Source: Brachionus manjavacas (taxonomy: Eukaryota; Rotifera; Eurotatoria; Ploima; Brachionidae). Taken from it: 64,000 nucleotides of DNA. Shown here one piece after another: positions 56,399 through 64,000 of the stretch. Position 1 is the stretch's first letter; each line of letters begins with the position of its first letter. The DNA lies in contig JAHQIY010000027.1 in NCBI GenBank assembly GCA_019054805.1, forward strand, positions 434,001-498,000, in the 5' to 3' direction. A program made the translations under genes and the position numbers. The notes beneath the pieces are model-generated. The model was not told the origin of the DNA, made no database searches, and saw only the letters and a program-made list of their open reading frames with translations.

Positions 56399-59300
56399 AT
56401 GTCAATGGAAGAGAGTCACTTGTCGTCATTGGTCGACATAGGACAAGCGAACTCGACATGGTCCAAAGTAGTTATCTCAATGGGGCCCAGCGACACCGCG
56501 ATCCAAGTGAGCTTTGTGCTCGACTCGGACGACTCGCTGAGCCGACTGGCGCCTTCGTCACCAGTTCAGGCGGCATCGCCGAGCAAATTCCAGCTGGTGC
56601 CGGACGATGTGGCCAAGCAGGCGAAGCGGTTCGTGCGCGTCCTCAAAACAGACACGTCCGGTCTGGGCATCTCGATCAAAGGCGGCCGCGAGAACAAAAT
56701 GCCCATCTTGATCAGCAAGATATTTGCGGGCATGGCCGCCGACTTGACCGCTCAATTGTACGTCGGCGACGCCATTTTGTCCGTGAACGGAGTGGACATC
56801 ACGGACGTTAGTCATGACGAGGCCGTGCAGCTGTTGAAGAAAGCCGGCAAGACCGTCGACCTCGAAGTGAAGTACTTGAAAGAGGTGATGCCGTACTTCA
56901 GCCACAAGCAGCGATTGCTCGAACAAAGCCAGTTGTGTGTGCCGCTGAGGCTGGCGTGTGTGAACGAGATAAAAGAGGCGAAGACAATTGAGGTCAGCAC
57001 ATGTGGCCAGAGTGATCAGACGACGTATGCGATCCGATTTTCGGACAGTCTCCAGCATCAAAATTGGTCGCGCAGAATTCGCCACCTAGTCGACAAGCTA
57101 AATGAGCAGATGGTGCAAGAGACTAATCAGCTGTTTTTGATGCTCGACAAAACATCCGCTCTGGACTTGAAGCATGTGGGATGGGTGAACGAGTGCTGCG
57201 CCAGTTTGCCTGCTGCCGGCATTCTAAAGCCTCGCGCTCAGAGCAGAGCGGTGCTTTTGGTGCTGACACACGACTCGGTTTTGCTGTATGAGAAGGCGCC
57301 GCTGACGGTGGACGAGTGGCTTGAGCCGAGCCAGTCCTACTCGCTGATATGCACCCGGGTTATGCAGGCGGCCGGTGCCAGCTCGCCCACTTGCCATTCG
57401 ACAAACAACTTTGTCTCGCTGCTCTCCACTCGAGACAATTCGAGCTGTTATTTCATGACAAGACATGGCACCAATAGAGGACTGGACACCCACTATTTCA
57501 GGTGTGCCAGTGCTGATGTGGTCACCAAATGGACTTATTTGATTGAAAAACAAACCAACACCGCAGTTTGTCTGCTCAAACAAGTCGAGTTTGGTGAGTT
57601 GTTTGATGTTCACTTCTTTTGAAGTTTTTGATTTGGTGCAAAATAAAAGATTTATTTATTAGGCTAAAATAGTTTATTTGGAATCTTTTAACTAGAAAAC
57701 GGCCGTTCTGAGCCGAAAATAAATATTAGTAAAATATTACATAAGAAGCTACTACATCACAAGATGTAACGTAATGGTCCGATAAATATGACATGTCACT
57801 AAACCAGAGCACCCTATTTTAGTGACATGTAATATTTGAGTGAACACTGATTTTTAAAATTGAAATATTCGCTTTTAGTGACATGCAGCAAAAAGTAAAT
57901 ATGCATAGATATTGCTATTTTTTATGAATATACTGCTCTGGTTTAGTGACATGTTTTTAACTAATGTTAATTTAAAAATCAACTTCTTTTTTTTTGAAAA
58001 ATAAACTCTTTCGGCTTTATAAGAGGCTTAAAGCCTAATGACTCATTCTATTGTAAAAATTGTAGTTAGTTTAACTTTTAAAATTCAACTTAAATGTGGT
58101 CCAACTTTTTATTACTCGTTCCAAGATTTGTTAACTTCATCCGCTCTTGTTTTTTTAGACTTAATAAGATTCCAATATATTATGAATTTTTGTACATTTT
58201 TTACTTTTTTTTTTAAACTATAATACATTAAAAAATTCAATTCAATTCAAATAAAATATATTTTTGGTAAAAAAACTTTTATCTTAAATTATTTATTATA
58301 AATAATGTGTCAATTACATGAGTTAAAAACATGTCACTAAACCAGAGCAATATTTTCATAAAAAATAGCAATATTTATGCATATTTGCTTTTTGTCGCAT
58401 GTCACTAAAAGCGAATATTTCAATTTTAAAAATCAGTGTTCACTCAAATATGACATGTCACTAACAAATTTAGAGACATGTCATATTTATCGGACCATTA
58501 CGTTATGTACGTTTTGCAAAAAATTTATTTTATATTCACTTGATTAGAAAAAAAACTTAAAAAACAAATTTAGGTCTTAAGAGCAATTAGTACATTTCCA
58601 AATTTTCTTGATTGGCACATAAGTTCGATTTACATATTTTGAATGGAAAAACAACTAAAACAACTAAGAAATCTAGAATCACATTCGCAATAGTATACGT
58701 TGTGCACACTGAAAATGATTCTTTACAGTAATCATTGAAAACTTGTAAAAAGTCCACAAAAAAAGTTTGGTCTCGGAAAATATGGAAGGTCATGTTAAAG
58801 ATAATTTTATTTTTTTTTAATTTATAAACTGCACCTCATAGGCGACTTAAAAATAAATAAAAAAAAAGCCAATATTAAATTATTTAAGTTGCTGATTTAT
58901 TCAGCACATCGAATAAAATATCTTTATAGTATTTACAATTTGCTTGATCTTCACAGAGCAAGTCAAATAAATGTACCATTTTTTCTATAGAGGTGAGCTT
59001 TGTCTATTTGAGTAATTTTTGACACATAAAATTGATCTAGTGCATCAATACAAACTTTGCCATCTTCAGTGAAAGGATCTAAATCAAGTATTTTACCAAC
59101 GTCTTTTATTTGTTTGATAAATGAGCCTTCAGGGCACTTGAATTTATTATAATAGAGATTTAGAAATGATAATAATGCGTCCATTGGATTAAGCTTTTTT
59201 ATTTGATGGTAAAAAAGAATCTAAGATAAGTTAAGTAAGTAAATGGACAATTATTTTTTTTTTTCTGTACCGAGCTAGGGCTCCTTCAGAATAAATTAAA

Positions 59301-61782
59301 AAAATCAAAATCAAAATAAAAAAATTAAATTAAAGTTAATAAAATAAGCTAAAAAAATGAAAGTTTAGAAGACATAGATTGTTACACGTGGTAAATGTTT
59401 ACATAGTTCAGGTTTCAGGAAAAAAAGAAGAAATAGTAAGGTAGCAATTACACAATGGAGTTGGGTGTTCAATATATCTTGATTCGAAACCTTCCTTGTA
59501 TTCTTTCACCAGTCTTTCAACCAATGGAATTGAATGACTCAGTCCTGTCCCAACATATCTCTCACTCAACTCAAGAAGTCGATTTGAGACTGTTAGTAGT
59601 TTTAGTTTATTAAAAGCTTCATGATGCACGATGTTGGAGGGAGTATCATATTTTAACTTAAGGATATATTTTACTGCTGTATTCTGAATTGCTTGTAGTT
59701 TTTTGATATTCTTTTCTGAAAATGAATTCAAGCGAGGAAAAGAATAGTCTAAAATCGATCCGACTAAAGATTTTATAAATTTCCTAGTGTGTTTTGATTG
59801 AGACCCCATTTTTTGTTTGACAATATCTTAATTATATTTAGCCTTTTGTTGCAGCGTTCTTTAATTTCGTCTACTAGTATATTAAAGTTTAACTTAGAAT
59901 CAAATTTAATACCAAGAAACTTGATTTCTTTTTGGTTCATTATTCTGTTTCCATAAATTTTTAAGTTTATCACTCTCTTTTTTGAACCTAGAGAAGACAA
60001 ACTTGTGAGACTAGTTCATATATGGATTAACAGAAAAGCTAGGTTTCATTATTATTTTGCAAAGCTTCATCTTTATCATTATCTGTTTGATTTGTTTTGT
60101 CTTTTAATTAAAATTGACAGATGCGCGAAAATAAAAGATTTTTCCTTAAGGTAAGTTTTATATTCAAAATTATGAAAAAAAATTTACCTACTCCGCCAAA
60201 CTTTAGATTTTCTATGTAATTATTTTTTCTATCTTATTTTTTATCATTACATTATCCTTTTTCTAAATAGATGAAGAAATTTACACACTTATTTACACAC
60301 AAATACTTATTTAATATTTTATTTAACGTTAAAAATGTAAATTAAATTTTTTTTCATAATATTGAATATAAATATTGAAGGTTAAAAAAATTCATTTTTT
60401 TTTTAAAGTGCCAGATAATTTCATTTTTTTGGACATTTTTTTTTACATGAATTTACGTAAAATTCGGTAAATTTACTATTTTTTACGTAAATTATCGTAA
60501 ATTAAAAAAGTCAGGGATGAATGTTTATCATTAAAAATTTATAAATTAAATACTCATGCCAAACCCAATTCAACGAAAGCATAATTAAAAATATTAAAAT
60601 AAATGGTATGCATGGGATCAATTAATATGTTCAAACATTGGGTTTAGGCAGAAAAACCTATGTAGAAAAAATTTTCTTTTTAATCAACTGATTGTAACAT
60701 TTTGTTGTTTTTTTCAAGGAACTAAATTGATTTCTAAGCATTTCCATTGAGTACATTTATCATCCCTATATATTGGTCTTTTCAACATTTTTTGAAATTT
60801 TCCTTGATTCTTTGGAGTCTTTATTTACTAACCTATAATTAATAATTATTATTATTATTTATTGTTCTTCAAATTCTACAAAATTTGAAAATAAAAATAA
60901 AATAATCAATTCACAAATTTTAAATAACTATATATAATTTAAATTATCCAAAAAAAAATAAAAAAATTTAAATTATGTAAAGAAATCTACTTTTAGTAAG
61001 TCGTTTAAAATTTTAAACAAATAAAAAAAATTTTGACCATTTTCGAACTCTTTTTCGATTTTATACATGACCAGATTGACCGAGTCAACCAACCCGCGAT
61101 TTTTTTCTGCAAATATGTGCTCAATTATCAAAATAGACGTCCTCGATTTATAGTCGGTGACATTTATATGTATTTTATTCAATGAAATTTTGTTAGTTTA
61201 TTTGTATATATTTATTACAGTTGGATATTTCATATAGTAAAAACAAGCGAGAAGGATACATGAGCTGTAGATTGAAACCTTTTTTTTATTTTCAATCACT
61301 AATAAATGAATACGATTTTTTTTTATTGATTGCATTGACATTTCATATATTCATATTTCTTATAAACTTATGAATCTAGAAAAAGAATTAATTAATATTT
61401 GAATAAATTAATTTATTTTGTAAAGGATGTTCGTGGAATGGTCGAGACTGTAAACTTTATATTCATTTTGAGGATGGGCTCAAACTTTACGAGAACAAAC
61501 AATGTACTTTGTTATGGCAGCAAAGGTTTGATAAGCTAAAACGCTCGGCTGATAATAATAACAATTTGCTTTGGCTCAATTTTGAGAATGATGAAGGAGA
61601 AATTGTAAGGACTTTATTTTGTTTGTAAATTTATTTTAATGATTTACTCTCAGGAGCTAGATATTGGGTCGTCACTGAAGCCGTTTGTTTTTACTTTGCA
61701 CTCTTTTTTAGCATCAAAACTCAATCGAATTTCGATGAATTCAATATTGAGCAATAATACGCTAAATAACACTTCGTTATAA
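56399..61782 (+). CDS. Syntrophin, three coding exons (56399-57593, 61426-61604, 61654-61782)
   Basis: A 500-residue dystrophin-complex adaptor. Exon 1 gives residues 1-398: a short N-terminal half PH domain (about 18-45), a PDZ domain (about 77-160) with carboxylate loop [13 protein letters not shown] and helix [12 protein letters not shown], the second half of PH1 (about 163-237) and PH2 (about 258-392). It ends at a phase-1 donor (TTTG/GTGAGT). Exon 2 starts after TAAAG and completes the glycine codon, giving [18 protein letters not shown], the start of the SU domain that binds dystrophin. It ends ATT/GTAAGG. A 49-bp intron (CTCAG) leads to exon 3, which closes the SU domain with [20 protein letters not shown] and a stop. 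Length, order and junction phases all match the syntrophin family (about 500-540 residues). Exon 1 is strikingly GC-rich. Whether it is of alpha/beta or gamma type is not settled; the sequence looks closer to alpha/beta. The start is the first of two close ATGs. Non-coding 5' exons are possible. Confidence 0.93.
57767..58506. mobile_element. 740-bp element with about 185-bp inverted arms
   Basis: Arms 57767-57960 and 58323-58506 are near-perfect complements from TAACGTAATGGTCCGATAAA inward. Within each arm the block TGACATGTCACTAAA/TTTAGTGACATGT alternates in both orientations 3-4 times. The outermost TA would fit a TA-type target. The interior (about 360 bp) is AT-rich. A 61-codon frame at 58038-58223 is not convincing. 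It lies inside syntrophin intron 1. Confidence 0.82.
58587..58793 (-). CDS. Unidentified 68-codon reading in the syntrophin intron
   Basis: ATG start, with a hydrophobic segment ([17 protein letters not shown], residues about 35-51) that could span a membrane. No family recognised. It is antisense to syntrophin. It may be chance or a decayed exon. Confidence 0.25.
   Translation of the reverse strand: MTFHIFRDQTFFVDFLQVFNDYCKESFSVCTTYTIANVILDFLVVLVVFPFKICKSNLCANQENLEMY
58871..59184 (-). pseudogene. Unidentified coding-like reading with one frameshift
   Basis: From an ATG at 59184, 73 codons read [20 protein letters not shown]... to [10 protein letters not shown]. At an A6 run near 58978 the next frame continues in similar style ([31 protein letters not shown]) and stops near 58880. 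The mixed composition suggests a real protein once. No family recognised. Confidence 0.35.
59250..59998 (-). mobile_element. Family A LINE in syntrophin intron 1
   Basis: Hairpin GAGC-CCTA-GCTC near 59275. Frames 59408-59809 and 59773-60000 cover the thumb and C-terminus with one shift. 5'-truncated near 59998. Antisense to the host gene. Confidence 0.87.
60000..60972. other. AT-rich intronic sequence
   Basis: No gene. TTTACGTAAA-like motifs cluster at 60440-60500. Confidence 0.5.
60973..61182 (-). CDS. Unknown small protein or exon, paralogous to 15126-15380
   Basis: About 66-69 residues (TTG or ATA region start, no clear ATG), ending [14 protein letters not shown]. About half the residues match the 15126-15380 reading, including GLVDS and LNDLLK. 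It lies antisense in syntrophin intron 1, 245 bp before exon 2. No domain recognised. Confidence 0.5.
   Translation of the reverse strand: MNKIHINVTDYKSRTSILIIEHIFAEKNRGLVDSVNLVMYKIEKEFENGQNFFYLFKILNDLLKVDFFT
61426..61604 (+). other. Syntrophin coding exon 2
   Basis: 59 codons plus two bases completing a glycine. Bounded by TTTTGTAAAG/GA and ATT/GTAAGG. Encodes the first half of the SU domain. Confidence 0.88.
61654..61782 (+). other. Syntrophin terminal coding exon 3
   Basis: 43 codons including TAA, after acceptor TTTACTCTCAG. Encodes the last SU strand and helix. A polyadenylation signal AATAAA lies near 61843. Confidence 0.88.
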
Positions 61783-62074
61783 AGAATTTTTTTTTAAATT
61801 AAAATGTAAAAATTTTCTAATTTGTTATCTATTTAAGTATTCAAATAAATAAATAATCTTTTTTTTCAAAATTTGCTTAAAAATGTTTCTGATTCTCATA
61901 ATATTTGAAAAAATTGCTTCTAAATAAAATTCTAACTTATTCTTACCTTGTTATTCCGATCTTTGATAAAAACTCCGATCGTTCAATTGCAGGTTTATTG
62001 ATAATTCTAAACCCGGGATTTATTTCCCGAAATATCTATACTTTAATGAAAATTATGAAGGGAACTTTTGTTGT
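61783..62074 (+). other. Syntrophin 3' UTR and spacer
   Basis: AATAAATAAATAAT near 61843-61856 is a likely polyadenylation signal. No gene beyond it. Confidence 0.55.
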
Positions 62075-62082
62075 AATTATTA

Positions 62083-63165
62083 CAGACTTGTTTTTAAGTC
62101 ACAGTTTTTTTTGTAAGTCAGAAAAATTTAAGTCAAAGTTATGACTTGACTTAATTTTTTTTTTATTAAGTCAAAGCCAATGTCTTTTTTTAGTGAAGTT
62201 TAGTCGAGTCAACTAATTTTATTTATTTATTTATTGAATTAACCTCCTTTAAGGAGAAGTAAAAAAAAAAAAAAAAAAAAAATATATAAAAAGATTTTTT
62301 GTGTTTTTTTAAAAATGAAAAATTATTACCTAAAAATAAAATTACAAAAAATAAAAAAGGAACATAAGTTCGAAAATAGAAAAAGGCATGAAAGTTAGAA
62401 AGCAAGATAATTTGTACCAAAATTCATGAATTTCTTTTATTTTGAATTAGCTCGTTTAGGAAAGCTCTGAAATGTTTTAATTTTAAATTGCAAAGACATA
62501 ACCAAATTGAATCAGATATACCATCATTAGAAATCAGATTAATCTTAAGATTTTCTTTAAGTTGGTTTGTATTTACTGTAATTTTTGAGGTTTCAATTTT
62601 AAAGTACTTGGAAATAAGAACCAAGTCAGAGGAAAAAGATTTATTAGAGGGGGGGTCATTAAGCACATATTTTAAAAATTGTGATGATAGATAATTATAT
62701 TTAATTGTATCAATAAAAGTAAGTTTTGAAAATAGATAAAGTTCATCAAAATTGAAAACTTTCAGTATTTTTAAGACTCGTGATATGTGACAATAGGCTT
62801 TTAAACCAAACATTTGTCTAATTAAGTTGTTTTGTAGTTTATTTATTGAATCCTTTGTGGTCGAATTAAGAGTGAGAGCCTAAAGACCATATGTGAATTT
62901 AGATAAACAACATGTTTTGTATATAAATGATTTGAATTTAGGTGAAGAGGAAGGACTATTTTAAGGCAGAAGATACGAAATTCCAAAAAAGCTGCTCTTT
63001 AATTTTCTGATTTTACAACTAAACTTTTTTCTGATTAAAATAAAAAATCATATTTATTTTTTAGTTTAAAAATCAGAAAATTAGTCAACTTGACTAAACT
63101 TCACTAAAAAAAAAAAATTTAAGTCATTGACTTTCATAAAACTTGTGACTTTAAAAACAAGTCTG
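62083..63165. mobile_element. hAT-type MITE (CAGACTTG family) containing a family B LINE
   Basis: Ends CAGACTTGTTTTTAAGTCAC (62083) and AAAACAAGTCTG (ending 63165). 8-bp flanks AATTATTA and AATTATTT (7 of 8). The MITE body (62083-62216 plus about 62999-63165) matches 49094-49410. The LINE lies between. Confidence 0.85.
62217..62990 (-). mobile_element. Family B LINE nested in the MITE
   Basis: (AAAT) tail, hairpin CTCC-TTAAA-GGAG, A19 run, and the C-terminal frame 62424-62813 (SHISRVLKILKV-like text to LNELIQNKRNS). 5'-truncated near 62990. Confidence 0.82.
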
Positions 63166-63187
63166 AATTATTTATATTTTTATTATT

Positions 63188-63484
63188 TATTTCAATGAAC
63201 GCCTTGAAGGGGATGTAAAAAAACAAAAAAAAATTTTAAAAAGAAAATGAATTAAATAAGACCAAGTTTAAGTGTTTTCTAAAAAATTGAATGAAATATC
63301 TAATTTTAATTTGAAATGTTAATTTTTTTTTATTTCAATAATTATTATTCATTTTGTGCTCTATATTTTTTTTATAAAATAGAATCTATTTTAATTTGAT
63401 TTGAGAAGTTCTAGGATTTTTCTGTTTTTCTCACTCGATTCTCTAAAAAGGTACCTTGTCGACTCCATCGGTCCATCTTTGCTT
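63188..63484 (-). mobile_element. Family C LINE 3' end
   Basis: Nearly identical to 48670-48975, including GAAGTTCTAGGATTTTTCTG. Breaks off at CATCTTTGCT. Confidence 0.7.
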
Positions 63485-63486
63485 TT

Positions 63487-63665
63487 ATACAAAGAAAACT
63501 TCAACTAATTTATCTACAGCATTAAAAGCCAAGCATCTCAACATGTTTGTAAATCATCTGACTAAGTTATCAGAACATCCGAATATTTTTTGCCATTTCA
63601 TTTCTATTTTTCTTGTATTTGTGTCAGGATCTTGTAAAGCCATTTCTTTCATTAAACTTTAAGTG
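63487..63665 (-). pseudogene. Unidentified coding-like reading with one stop
   Basis: The minus strand reads SLMKEMALQDPDTNTRKIEM, then KWQKIFGCSDNLVR, a TGA, then FTNMLRCLAFNAVDKLVEVF. Coding-like composition. Family unknown, possibly a transposase piece. Confidence 0.3.
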
Positions 63666-64000
63666 ATTTTACCTATGTCCTTATTGTTCATAAATGATCT
63701 CTTAGTTTTTAATTTTTTAAGCTAGTAAAAACAGTTGTCTTACAATTGGGAAATTCTGAATTGTTTCAACGCCAAGTAATATTCCCGTCATTACCTTCGA
63801 AGCAAAGTTTGTATTCGAAGTTATTATCTCTTTAACTTTTTTAGTTCTCGATGATCTTATTTAATTCAAATTTGAATTTTGAACAACTCGTTCATTTTGT
63901 AATAATTAAAATTTAGTCGAGGCAGATGTGTTGAAATAATCCATGTCGAGATTAAAAAGATTGTTGACTAGTTATTATTTTAATTAAAAAAAAAAAATTT
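63666..64000. other. AT-rich end of window
   Basis: Nothing recognised. Confidence 0.45.

Larger units (their letters stand above)
57594..61425 (+). other. Syntrophin intron 1 (3832 bp), transposon-filled
   Basis: Starts GTGAGT and ends AAAG. In order it holds a large inverted-repeat element (57767-58506), minus-strand coding-like text (58587-59184), a LINE A copy (59250-59998), AT-rich sequence and the minus-strand homologue of the 15126 exon (60973-61182). Confidence 0.85.

Noticed and set aside
56374..57085. Long alternative frames over syntrophin exon 1 on both strands
   Set aside because: They are shadows of the GC-rich syntrophin coding frame.

Overview
The window is AT-rich nuclear DNA from an animal. 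Two genes with clear metazoan orthologues identify it as such: a Rab27-type GTPase (18553-19236, minus) and a syntrophin of the dystrophin complex (56399-61782, plus, three coding exons). Both have far more G and C in their codons than their surroundings. Poly(A)-type and (AAAT)n-tailed LINEs, cut-and-paste elements with TIRs, and a 49-bp intron suit a small AT-rich invertebrate. A rotifer would fit the FLYWCH-MULE, LINE and ADP-ribosyltransferase-like content, but that is an impression, not a demonstration. I saw no tRNA, rRNA or CRISPR.

Most of the window is mobile-element debris. One LINE family (here 'family A', Jockey-like by its RT text) accounts for about 23 pieces. The near-complete copy is at 7803-12060 (minus): a two-zinc-knuckle ORF1, an ATGA overlap, then an AP-endonuclease/RT ORF2 broken by frameshifts. 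Other LINE families are B (19906-20480, 31130-31235, 32925-32995, 44212-45230, 62217-62990), C (37985-38165, 48668-49560, 63188-63484), E (32290-32880) and several CR1-like fragments. Families A, B and C all end in a short hairpin followed by an (AAAT)n tail.

DNA transposons include a piggyBac remnant with TTAA duplications (1706-2361), a FLYWCH-MULE (5776-7690), a broken BED/hAT transposase (12365-14401), hAT-type MITEs with 8-bp duplications (16245-18177, 49094-49410, 52084-52231, 62083-63165), a pogo-type remnant with TA duplications (29928-30456), three MULE-like TIR elements that keep only a SWIM or AT-hook tail exon, several foldback elements and a probable solo LTR (39785-40020).

Layout: 1-5450 LINE scraps, piggyBac remnant and an ART/PARP-fold gene; 5540-7690 MULE; 7803-12060 LINE A; 12365-14850 hAT remnant and a 42-bp minisatellite; 15126-15380 a small unknown coding exon with a homologue at 60973-61182; 16200-18350 LINE nested in a hAT MITE; 18553-19236 Rab27; 19900-26520 LINEs; 26530-56240 repeats and AT-rich unique sequence with no recognised host gene; 56399-61782 syntrophin, whose first intron holds a 740-bp inverted-repeat element, a LINE A copy and two minus-strand coding-like stretches; 62083-64000 a MITE containing LINE B, then a LINE C fragment.

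The host genes share no evident pathway, except that Rab27 and syntrophin both act at the cell cortex or membrane. The main story is nesting of transposons.
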